NCBI GenBank assembly: GCA_010015745.1
Contig: ML978181.1
Span: 124,001 to 188,000 of the forward strand
DNA length: 64,000 nt
Direction of reading: 5' to 3'
DNA from: Setomelanomma holmii
Lineage: Eukaryota; Ascomycota; Dothideomycetes; Pleosporales; Phaeosphaeriaceae
The position numbers were made by a program, and so were the translations under genes. Under the pieces are notes generated by a model that saw nothing but the letters and a program-made list of their open reading frames with translations, was not told the DNA's origin and ran no database searches. Numbering within the stretch: position 1 is the stretch's first letter; every line of letters starts with the position of its first letter. Below, one piece after another: positions 23,923 to 34,125 of the stretch.

Positions 23923-24566
23923 TTACAAAAGCTGCATAGCCAATCCCAACGCACCAAGACCCATAGCCGCAGTCTGAATTGGAGAAACAGCAGTGCTTTG
24001 CTGAGGTACGCTCGTCTGCGCCGCAATCGATGTCGTGCGAACAACGGTCCCGGACGTAATCACCGCGACGGAGCCCGATGCAGACGCGAACGAAGAAGCC
24101 ACGGATGAAAGAATGGACTGCGCGGATGCAGTGTTGTACGCTGTGGTAGTGAAGTTGCAGCGTGTTAGGACTTCGAGGACATCTTTGGCGCGTTAGTAAC
24201 ATGCAGGAACAAGGGCACGAAGGGTGGGAGTCGTACCATTGTCATCGACCGAATTGTCATCCATGTCGGTGTCATCATTGTCGAATTCGGCGACGCAGGC
24301 TTCGCAGGCTGGGACGAGGACATTGGCGTTGGGAGCGCGGCAGATGCAGTCGAGTTCGGCGCGGTCGTCGTCTATATTGGGGCTAGCTGTGGTTGCAAAT
24401 TGATGGCTTGACATGTCTTACTGGTTGTGTCGTCGCAGCGCCTAGAGATGGACACTACTCCGACGCAGACTGCAGTGCATTGCTGAGGGATGTCATCCTG
24501 GTTGATATCTTGTGCAGCAGCGAAAACTTCAAGGGCGCTGAAGATGGCGAGCTTCTGAAAGAGCAT
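23923..24566 (-). CDS. secreted cysteine-rich protein, CFEM-like, GPI-anchor type
   Basis: Three exons (24566-24422, 24371-24237, 24182-23923) give 179 aa. The N-terminus MLFQKLAIFSALEVFAAAQ is a signal peptide, probably cleaved before or after Q19. Eight cysteines follow: PQQC, TAVC, SRRC, LDCIC, VPACEAC and LTRC. The C-x3-C-x9-C start and the C-x-C pair resemble CFEM domains, but the spacing of the PACEAC pair (C-x2-C) is tighter than the usual pattern. A Ser/Thr/Ala-rich stalk of about 60 residues leads to a hydrophobic tail ending GLGALGLAMQLL, consistent with a GPI-anchor signal. It would sit on the plasma membrane or wall. CFEM proteins act in heme or iron capture and wall structure; which applies here is open. 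The first intron acceptor has an alternative 15 bp earlier, which would change five residues. Confidence 0.75.
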
Positions 24567-25330
24567 ATTGGTTGATATTGATCGTGATTTGATTGGGAAG
24601 CGACTGTGAGTACGATCTGGATATCTGGTAGTTACGATGGGGTGTGTATGCTGCTTATAGATGTTGTTGATGGCAGATAGGTTGGGCAATGCCTCAATCT
24701 TATACTTCAGACAGGTGCACTACGCCATGATCACCCACGATCGAAGTAATGCATACCAAGACATGACAAGAATCAGTCGTCGTGGACGTATTGCACGTCG
24801 CACGTGCCTCGAACTTCCTTTTCTGAGCGGTGGTCGATCAAAAGTCGCTGTGACGTTGCCGAGCAGGCAACAAGTCACTGTCAGCATTGGCTGCCGCTTC
24901 CCGATATGGTTAGACCGATGCGACCTTTCGGGAACAGCCACGAAGTACGTAGCATGTAAACGATGCCTTGCATCTTCCCCAGTTGTGTCGCTTGTTTCGT
25001 CCTGCTGTGCATCGATTGAGGGCTGACAGGCGGTGGGCGTCTGTCAGCAATGGAGTTTGGCGTTTCGCATCGCCCCACTGGCCAAGCCGCCAAACCATGG
25101 CCGATCGCCCGGCTATGCACAGACTGCCATGCTCAAAGCCCAGAAGAAACCTGCATGGTGATCTTGAAATCTGGGGCCGTCCTGGTATGCATGGCGAAGT
25201 TCAGGACCGGAGCTGGTGACTGGTCCAGACTGACGCGCAAGCCGTCGCTTGGCATCAAGAACAACAACGCATGTTGTGTGCAAAGTCTCAAGTAGTAACG
25301 CAGTACAGCAAACCTGGTCTAGAGATATAT
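24567..25330. other. intergenic, promoter of the cysteine-rich protein gene
   Basis: Both neighbours are on the minus strand. Short frames on both strands are unsupported. Nothing else was recognised. Confidence 0.45.
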
Positions 25331-27821
25331 TTAGAACATCGAGTGGGACTGATCGTTGAGGTCAAGAGAAGGAACGTTGAGAAACCAGAGATCGTCCATC
25401 CATCCTGGCGTGTCGCCAAGATCATCACCAAATGCATCAAGGCGTAGGCCGGCATTGGAGAAGTCGTCGAGTGTGGGAGGCTCCGTGTAGGTATGTAAAG
25501 CCACGTCATCGGGTACAGTGACATTATGAGGCTCTCCTAGAATGATCTGATACTGTCAACGTTCGGCGCTATCACGGTGGCCAAGACGGCGACTGACCTC
25601 AGTTGCCAAGGTCTCCTCGGTAGGATCGTCTTGAAGTGACAGAACCTTGTATAGCAACTTTGCAACCCTATCGATGGCTTGTCGTTGCATGAGCTCCGCT
25701 TGCGTTGGTTTGAACTGCTTGCGAACCAGGCTGACCGCAGCACTGGTATACCAATAATACTCGCTACCTCTGCCAGGTCTCGCGGCGCGCTCTTCTTGGA
25801 GACGAAGAGACTTTTCGGCGCAATCGTCAAAAACTTGTTTCGCCAGGCGCAGCATGATTGAATCTGGAAGCGTAAGCAACGTTCGACCGCAGATCGACAT
25901 CAGTACCATTAGCTCTTCTCGCATGGTAGGCGACATGGCAAATGAGTAGTATAGCTCGAAGGTAGTCGTTACGCGTAAGCAGAAGGGCGTAGTTGGATGC
26001 CTCCATCATATTGTTATGAACCTCTATTGTTTTGGACGCTGCTTCGATAGAGGTGAACATTGCATAACGACAATCCGATAAACCACGCAACTCATGTTGA
26101 AGCGCACGAGGAGCATGAAGGACAACCAGGAATTGCCGTAATTGGAGATCGAGAAGGTTTCGGGCTTGGCTAGAGCGCTGATCTGTCCACCGTGGAATGT
26201 CTTTAAGCGATCGACGGACCTTGTCTTCACACTGTAGGGTTGCTTGGAACTCTGAAGTCTGCTTCAGACTGTTCACGTTAGCACACAAGCTTGCCCTCAG
26301 CTCAGCGGTCTGCATCGCGCAATACAGAAAAGACGTATCAGTGAATGTATTGACATGATGAGAGCGTGGTAAGGTCTCCAAATCTGAGTGTAAGTCGACA
26401 TCGTCGATGTTACGTGGCAGCGCGCAGTCGTGATCGAGGCTGAGTATGGATGATGTTCCTGCGTGGAAAGTCAATAATGTGGAGTGCGAAGGCTCTAGTT
26501 TCGAGAAGTACCTTTGTCGATGGCGGCCTGCAGCTCAATCTCAACAGATGTCGCCCATAACCGCCTTCGCATCTCTCCTTCGAAGACCGAACATCGCGTG
26601 CCAAATATGCTCGGATCTCGGTGTAGCCCGACCGATCGTAAGAGCGCAACGTGGGTTAAGACCTCCTGGTAATACTGTTTCACCTTCAAGCTCGATGTAG
26701 ACAGAGCCAACAGGCGCAGACAGCGGACCTGAAAAGACGCTAAACTTCTGTGTTTATTGCTTTGCTGTCTCAACCAGGCCTCGCAAGCCCTAATCCACAA
26801 TATAGCTTTGCTAGAGAAACTCGACCCAGCGTTATTATACCTTGGGCTGTCGTGTGACGATGTGCAAATTGTGCATGCTAGCATAGCGAGGATCAAGGCG
26901 TCTATGTCGCTATCTCCTGGCGCTGGACTAGTCCAATAAGATTCGTATGCCTTGTCGAAAGAAGGAACGTGGATGATCCGAAAAGTCGTCTCAAAGGTAT
27001 CGAAATATCGCCGCAGAATTGTATCCACTGTGACTCGGTCCGGTAACAGATCTCGCAACTTCCGCACGCGCATAATTCGGTGCGATGTTTGCAGCGAGCG
27101 TGCCCTCTCTTCTGATGCCTTGACGTCTTTCGATAGCCTACGAGCGGTAGAGTCGCGGTACACGTCCTTCATGAAAGCTCGGAGGTCTGGAAACTATGGG
27201 AGTCAGCCGTCCCGACTTGTCAAAGCTTGCGCGTCTCAAAGTCGGCTATGCAACCGCACAGAATGAGACAATCGAGCGAACTGTGCGTACATGAGCCACA
27301 ACAGACATTGCGGAGGAAGGTCCGTAGAAGTGTGTCCCGTAGCTGCGCCCCTTCAGCATGCCCATGACTGCAGTGCTGCTCTCAATTGATTTCAGATCCG
27401 GAGACTTTGCAAGAAACTCGACTTGGTCCCTCTGTTCTTGCCCATCGTCCGACGTCAAGTCGCGCAATACAACAGCGCCAGGCTCCACAAATTCCGGCTG
27501 CTTGTGGCTTATTGCTCCTGCCTCCGGTTTTCCGGCGTCAACGACAGCATCTTGTCCACGTCTAGGGCTGGATTCTTCATCTTTGGAGGTCGCTCGCCTG
27601 GATCGATCATCGTCAAGTCGGCGTTTCTTCTTTGGATCGTGCTTACGCTTTCCAGATGCTGATATGTGAGCTTCGGGACCATAGGCACAAGTTTCTGCGA
27701 TGCCACCCTTGATGCAGCGGTCACATGGGCTCAATCGGTCGCATTTCAGCTTTCTTCGTCGGCACTCGTTACATGAAAGGATTGCCCGCTGTCGTCTTAG
27801 CTTGCGAGTCGAAGTTTCCAT
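25331..27821 (-). CDS. Zn2Cys6 fungal-specific transcription factor
   Basis: Exons traced: 27821-27291, 27193-26512, 26458 downward, and 25552-25331. The zinc cluster is at residues 17-45 with the C-x2-C-x6-C-x5-C-x2-C-x8-C spacing (SCNECRRRKLKCDRLSPC then DRC and ETC), preceded by basic residues. The middle homology region includes GRSYGTHFYGPSS, RYFDTFETTFRIIHVPSFDK and LRSVGLHRDPS, the DNA-binding factor's fungal_trans domain. The protein ends in an acidic, hydrophobic stretch (TLDDFSNAGLRLDAFGDDLG, WMDDLWFLNVPSLDLNDQ) that could be an activation domain. Near 25930-25975 the frame of LLLTRNDYLRAILLICHVA must change to that of MSPTMREELMVLMSICGRT. A weak 55-nt intron (25972-25918) would bridge them but would delete conserved-looking residues, so a 1-base frameshift is also possible. 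Target genes are unknown. Confidence 0.82.
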
Positions 27822-28278
27822 GGTTCAGTTGGTCTGTGATGGCTGCAACCGGGCTTTCAAGAACAATATAAAGCAATGGCTCGGAGATGACGCAGCTCGG
27901 ACATAACACGCATCAACGCGGAAATCGTGAGCTCCGAGCCGCGATTGCGCAGCGACTCGTCGCTGCTGCGCGCAAGAACGAGTTCATTGTAAATTCGCAA
28001 GTTCCGGCGGTGGCTGGTATGCTAGCGCATGAATGATAGAAACGTGAGAGATAGAGGGCAAGATGGCGTGCAGGATGGCGCGACGCGCTCAATCTCGAGC
28101 ACAGGTCACTCTTCCCAATTACGTTCAGATCGTTCTTTTGAAGCAACACGATCTTCAACGACAGCGAGTCTCGCAATGTTTGATCTTCAGAGACTATAAA
28201 TAGGACAGAATACGGTTTAGATCGCGATTGCCAGCTTCTGGTGTCCTTGCCTTACACTTGCACCTCTTCCCTCTCAAC
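27822..28278. other. intergenic, upstream of the Zn2Cys6 factor
   Basis: Probably the promoter of the transcription factor and the 3' region of the dehydrogenase, both on the minus strand. No other feature recognised. Confidence 0.45.
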
Positions 28279-29081
28279 TCACCACGGGTACTGCTTCCCA
28301 TACCTTGTGATAAACTTTCCTACCTCGTCATCTCTCTTTCCCTCCACAATCTCCACTATCCCATTCGCACTAGTCTCACTCGACTCCGCACCCCTCTGAA
28401 TTCTTTCCTTCCTACCCTCCTCACCCGTCAAATTTGTCACCACATACCCAGGACAATAGCTCCAGACTTTCCCTCCAAACTCTGCAAATTCGACTGTTTG
28501 GATTGCAGTCAACATGTTCAACGCTGCTTTGCTCATGCGATACGCTTCGCGTGGAATCTTCTGATTGTACGCCGTGGAGTCGAGTTTGCGACCGATGGAG
28601 CCCAGATCGGAGCTTACATTGACGACTTTAGGGCTAGACGAGGCTTTAAGAAGTGGTATAAGTGCGGAAGTGAGGAGGGATGGTCCAAAGACGTTGGTTT
28701 CGAAGGTGGTGTGTAAGACGGCTCGTGTAGGCGGATCGATCATGACTCCAGCATTATTGACCAGGACGTCAAGGCGCCCAAAATCTTCTTCGATCTTCTT
28801 CACTGCTGCATCGATGGACTCGTCTTTGGTGACGTCGAGTTCGATGACGCTGAACGTGGTTTGAGGTTTGCGGGCTTGAAGTTGAGCAAGAACATCTTCG
28901 CCTTTGGAGACATTGCGAGCTCCTAGGATGACATGGTTGTTGGTTGAGGCGGCGGCGAGGGCGTAGCAGGTATCATATCCTATCCCTGATGTTGCGCCTT
29001 TTCATGTTAATGCATCGTGTAGAGCTAGTGAGATTTGCGCTGCATACCGGTGACCAGGATGAGTTGCTTATCTGCGGACAT
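28279..29081 (-). CDS. short-chain dehydrogenase/reductase, carbonyl-reductase-like
   Basis: Two exons (29081-29048, 28997-28279) encode 250 aa, the usual length of a classical SDR. The intron splits the dinucleotide-binding motif: LILVTG joins ATSGIGYDTCYALA to form TGxxxGIG. Other motifs are VIELDVTKDES, DVLVNNAGVM, the catalytic serine in VVNVSSDLGSI, and the YxxxK pair in EAYRMSKAALNML. The insertion between the serine and the tyrosine and the overall pattern are like carbonyl reductases of the CBR1 group, which reduce aldehydes and ketones with NADPH in the cytosol. The substrate cannot be told. There is no signal peptide or neighbouring biosynthetic cluster. Confidence 0.88.
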
Positions 29082-29549
29082 CGTGGTAAATTTCATATAA
29101 AGATGAGCGCGGAGGTTGGTCTTTCAGTAGGTTTCTTTGCCTGCTCCGCCGAGAACTATATAGACACACCAGATAGTGTCAAGTACGGCTTCATGCTTAC
29201 GTTCGGCGTTACGATACCTCCGAACTTACATCCCCAAACCCGAGATCATCAATTGTACAAGTGATCGACGAAAGTGATCGACGAAAACTTTGGACCTCTG
29301 CTTGGTTAACATTGATGTTGCAATCTCAGTCATGCTTCGGTCTCTAATCTGCTCCGTGTTGCGAGGCGTAGCCATATCGGGTAACCCGCGAAGCTTTCAA
29401 TGGACATGGTGAGTATGGGCTTTCATGCATCCCGCGATCCTCACGATACTTGGTGAATGAAGTCGATTCGTCAAATGCAATGTCAGATTCTTCTTTTGTC
29501 TAACCATGCTGAGGCGTGGCATATCGCCGTCTCCTCATCTAAAAGCCGT
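29082..29549. other. intergenic between SDR and LYS9
   Basis: Contains the SDR promoter and LYS9 3' region. Two adjacent copies of GATCGACGAAA(G/A) near 29265-29287 form a short direct repeat; nothing else is visible. Confidence 0.4.
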
Positions 29550-31218
29550 TTAGGCAGGAACCGTCTTCTCCCTGAAGTGGACGCCGTACTTCTCCTCCAA
29601 TGTCTTCATCAATGGTCTGCAAATCTCTGGGCTCATGGGTGCCAAAATACCCTTCTCGCTCAGCGTTCCATCGAGAACCTGCTGCACGGCAACCGCGCAT
29701 GGCACACCGACGAGCTTAGCCATGGCTGAGTATCCCTTAGGGTCGCCGTACTCAGCAAGAGTCGAGGTGCGGACGACCTTGCTGCCATCCTTGTTCTCGA
29801 TCTCGAACCTGTGCTGCAGCATAAGGAAGTCGCGCTCGCCCTCCTCGTACTGCATCTTCTGCTCGAGCGTAGCGCACAGTGTGTCGAGAGGGTTGCCACG
29901 GGGTGTGATATGTTCATCTGATAGGAGACCAATCCAGCGTAGACCTGTGATGATGCGCTCCTTCTCCTCGGTGCTAGCGAACTTGGTCCTCGAGCTGATA
30001 GCCCAGATGATGTCCTCGTCTTTGTCGCTAGTAGCACCAACGATCTTTGCGGTGGCATCTCTCCATGTGCGCTTCTCACCCTCCTTGAGGAAGTCCTTGG
30101 GATCCTCCTCGAGGAAGCCAATGTCGACCAAGCACTTGATGTACTCTGGGAAACCTCCGTAGCGCAGTGTGCCGCGGATGATGGTCTGGGCCTCTGGGAT
30201 GTTGTATCGCTCCTTGTATGGAGTCGAGTCGCGGTTCGGGTATGCGACGAAAGCGTAGCCAGGGTAGATGAAATACGGCTTGGCTTCTGCCATGAGCTCT
30301 GGGCCTGCGACTTCCTTGATCTGGCCATCCTGATAGTACTTGGCCTGATTTCTCAGCGCCAGCAGCACACCACGCGAGCTCCACGAGAACTTGTATCCAA
30401 GCGGATTGTCCGAGTCCTCGGGTGCTGGGAGACCTCCACAGTATGACTTGAAAGACAGGATCTTGCCACCAGCCTTGTGAACCTCGTCGATGGTGAGGAC
30501 GGCAGACAGATGGTCGACACCTGGATCGACACCAATCTCGTTGAAGACTGTGATACCAGCCTCCTTGGCCTGGGCATCAAGCTCCATCATCGCTGGTGAG
30601 ACGTATGAGGTTGTGACGACATTCTTCTTCTTGCGGATGGCCGACTTGATAACAGTCGCGTGAAAGGTGTAGGGAATCAAGCTGATAACGACATCAACCT
30701 TGGCGACTTCGGTATCAAGAGCATCGGCGTTGTTGACATCGAGCTGTTGCTGTTAGCCGCGACGTGATCACAGGTACTGTACAATGCCTTACGCTGATGG
30801 CATTGGTATTGGGAATGCCCTTGGCTAATGACTGTGCCTTCTCGAGAGTCCTACAGGCTGCCAAAGATTAGCAAGAAACATCTGACGTTATATCAATGTC
30901 GACGTACCGACAGTGACCTTGACGCCCGACTTGGCCAGTACTTCGACGGTAGGACGGGTGCTACAACGGTTAGCAAAGAACATTTCTTGCGCGACTTACA
31001 CTTACACGAAGCCTGCACCGAGCAGAAGAGCAGACCTGTAGCGCAATTAGACCAGCAGCGACTTCCAATGCACATATCGCAACTCACTTTCCGCTGTATG
31101 CTCCTGTGGTAGCAGTCCCGCTGACTGAACCAATGACTTCTTGAAATTTGTCTGATTTTGTTAGCATTTGTCCAATCGATGGAGAAGGCAGGTTTTTAAT
31201 ACTTGTAATGGCCTCCAT
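29550..31218 (-). CDS. LYS9: saccharopine dehydrogenase (NADP+, L-glutamate-forming)
   Basis: Six exons encode about 473 aa. The first exon starts at 31218 (MEAIT), the last spans 30743-29550, and the small exons between are joined by GT..AG introns with continuous frame. The enzyme makes saccharopine from aminoadipate semialdehyde and glutamate, the penultimate step of the fungal alpha-aminoadipate lysine pathway. The NADP-binding start SALLLGAGFVTRPTVEVLA, the segment VISLIPYTFHATVIKSAI, the motif FNEIGVDPGVDHLSAV and the SYCGGLPAPEDSDNPLGYKF block are strongly conserved in Lys9 proteins. The N-terminus is about 25 residues longer than in yeast because the chosen ATG gives MEAITNKFQEVIGSVSG before the Rossmann start. 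It is divergent from SEC15. Confidence 0.94.
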
Positions 31219-31598
31219 GGTGCTTGATTGATGCTCTTAGAGAATTGAGCAGTGTTGTAAATGTTATATCTTCACGCGTTCAGTCCGAGTCGGAATTCTC
31301 AAACTTTGGCGGGGGCGCTCCGTCATCGCTCCGCTACGCCACCAGACGCGCCCTCGGACAAGGATAGTGGGGCGGTGATCTAGTCCGTGGTAAAGCCGAC
31401 GCTAGTCCGGGATCGTATTAGACTGTCTGTCGCGGACATGCTGCCAGGTACGCGTTCCATCGCTTGACATCGAAGAACTCCAGCACGAGTTGACGCGCAG
31501 GATCCTGAACAAACCGAACTGTCGCAAGGTCTCGCATGGTCGTCGAGTGAGCTATCTAAATTCTTTCGGGCGCGGCCATCGCGCAGGCACCCGTCATC
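31219..31598. promoter_or_regulatory. shared LYS9/SEC15 bidirectional promoter region
   Basis: This 380-bp segment separates the two divergent start codons. TCCGAGTCGGA at 31284-31294, 66 bp upstream of the LYS9 ATG, is a CCG-N3-CGG everted repeat of the type bound by Zn2Cys6 factors. An ACGCGT hexamer lies at 31275-31280. No clear TGACTCA general-control site was seen. Confidence 0.4.
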
Positions 31599-34125
31599 AT
31601 GCCTTCCGCCGTGGATCCCCAGGACGACCTGTGGATGGCCATCAAACAAGTACAATATGCATCGTGCATGCGAGGACGCGACATCGTGGCTGACTAGTAC
31701 CAGATCTCTCAGTCGTCTATGGGCTCGGACTATATCGATCAGCTTATCCCAATAATGAAGGATGCGCGTTACTCGAACCAGCTCCAATTCGCTTTCGACC
31801 AATTCTCGAATGACCGAGAGGCTGAGATTGAGAAAATATGCAATGCAAACCATCAGGATTTTGTCAGTTCAGTCGATTCCATGCTCAAGATCCGCGACCA
31901 GACGGTGCAAATGAGCGGTGAGATTCTGCAGCTGAACGAATCAATCCAAGAAAGTATCGAGAAGCTCGCGGAGCAGAAGAAAGCTCTCGTAGACTCACGA
32001 GGCGTGCGACAGAACATCAATGAAGCAACACAAGCTCTCAATGCGTGTCTCAATGTGTTGAGGATAGCCAACCAGGTCCAAGACATGCTTAGGGAGAAGA
32101 ACTACTACGCGGCCTTGCGCGCGCTGGACGAGTTGCAAACGGTGCATCTCAAAGCTATCGATCGATACAAGATTGCCAGTATGATTGAGAAGTCCGTACC
32201 TCAAACGCAAGACCAAATCAGAGAAGCCGTCAAGACAGATCTCAGCACGTGGCTCTTTCGGATACGAGAGTCGTCACAATTTCTTGGCGAGGTTTCCTTC
32301 TACTACACGGATGTGCGTCGGACGCGCAATCAAGACCGTGCCGAAAATGATCCACGTTTCTCCAAGTTCAAACTCAACTCCGCTATTGAGCTTGTGGCAG
32401 ATGAGACCGATGAGTTCGACGTATTGAATAACGAAGAGGCGGGTAATGAGACCGACTTCTCGCCGCTTTTTGAAGCCATGCACATCAATGAGACGCTCGG
32501 GAAGAGTGATCAATTCCGTTCCGAGTACGCGGCAGATCGACGGACCCAGAAAGACCTAATCATACCGACTAAACTAAACTTGCTTGATGAGGAATGCGGA
32601 GATTTGAGCAGTCTGCTCGAGAGCATTGCCGGGTTTGCCATCATTGAGAAGGCGACGATGTCGAAAACAGCTAACTTGCGCCACCAATCAGACGTAGGTG
32701 ACTGCTGCATCTCGCCCAAATCACGATTGACATAAATATAGATTGATGAACTATGGGACTCTATGTGCCAAAGCGCGATAAACCTGATCACGAAGAGCCT
32801 GCACATGGTGGAGAACGACGAGCTGCTACTGCGGATTAAGGGTCGAGTAGCTCTCTTCATGCTTACAATGGAGGTAGGCGATTTTCCTGTTCTTTTGCAA
32901 ATCGTAATACTAAAGAATTCATAGAAATGGGGCTACTCCGTCGCAGCCATGAACGACCTTCTCTTGACGCTCTTTTCGAAGTACTCTGAGCTCCTGAAAC
33001 AGCGTTTCAGTGATGACTTTCTTGAAATCGTTCAGACCGACGACTACATGCCGATGCCTATCAATAGTGTTGAGGAGTACGATAAGGTCGTCACCGTCAG
33101 CTGGTACTCGCCCGACAAGACGCGAGAAGAGCTCACGTACGCCGATATACTCTGTATGCGTCATTGCATTCGCTGACGACTACTGCAGCTTCCCATGCGT
33201 CCTTCCCTTCTCGCAGATGTATCCGCTATGCTGCATCGACATCCGCAACTTCCTCAACCAGATCTACCTCTTCAGCGACGACTACTTCCAGAAGTCAAGT
33301 ATTATCGACGAAACACTCCGTACCGCACTAGACGACCTTCTGTGCCAAAAGGTTTGCCAATCACTTATCGACCGGCTTTCCTCGCAGTACCCTGGCCAAA
33401 TTGTGCAGATCCTGACCAATCTCGAGCACTTCGAAACAGCTTGCGTTGAGCTCCAGGATCTGCTGTTCCAAGCGAGAAGCTCACCATCCGCCACAGGCCC
33501 AATCGTGCTCGAAGCTACAGAACGCTTCAAGCTTGCGAAGAAGCAAGCATCTGACCGCATATTCGAGCTGGTAAACAGCAAGATCGACGATCTTATCGAG
33601 ACGGCGGAGTACGACTGGATGGCCGCCAAGCCTTCTAACGAGCCAAGCGAGTACATGCTTGAGCTGACACGCTATCTGAGCAACATCATGTCTTCCGTGC
33701 TCCTCGCCCTTCCTACCGAGATCAAGGAGTTCATCTATTTCGACGCTCTGTCTCACGCCAGTAGCGCGATTCTGGACCTCACGCTCGATGAAGGTGTGAA
33801 GCGGATCACGCCCTTTGCCGTCGCCGCTCTGGCAATGGACACACGATACCTGTCGGACTTCGTCGAGTCACTAAGCAACCCGATCTTGATGGAGAACTTG
33901 GACGAGCTGACACAGACTGTTGCGCTCATGGGTACGGAAAATAGCGACGAGTTTTTCGATGTTGCGCAGAGGAACAGGAAGTATGGCAAGGTGGATAATA
34001 TGAAGGGTGCGATTCTGTTGGAGAAGGTGGCAGAAGGTGCGCAGGTTGCTGCGCAAAGTCCGACGAAGCCAACGACGACCACGGAGAGGTTCGGGACGTT
34101 GGGAAGCAGGTTTGGTATCAGATGA
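31599..34125 (+). CDS. SEC15: exocyst complex component Sec15
   Basis: Five exons (31599-31649, 31704-32693, 32742-32873, 32925-33136, 33189-34125) encode 773 aa, the family's usual length. Sec15 is the exocyst subunit that binds the Rab Sec4 and links secretory vesicles to the plasma membrane. The N-terminal third is helical with a coiled-coil-like heptad region (SMLKIRDQTVQMSGEILQLN ... EKLAEQKKALVD). The conserved Sec15 core includes KWGYSVAAMNDLLLTLFSKY, ELT joined to FPCVLPFSQMYPLCCIDIR across the last intron, and NFLNQIYLFSDDYF. The C-terminal helical domain has IKEFIYFDALSHASSAIL and TRYLSDFVESL. For intron 4 the donor at 33137 (GTACGC), not the GTATGC at 33154, keeps the frame and restores the conserved block. 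Confidence 0.95.
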
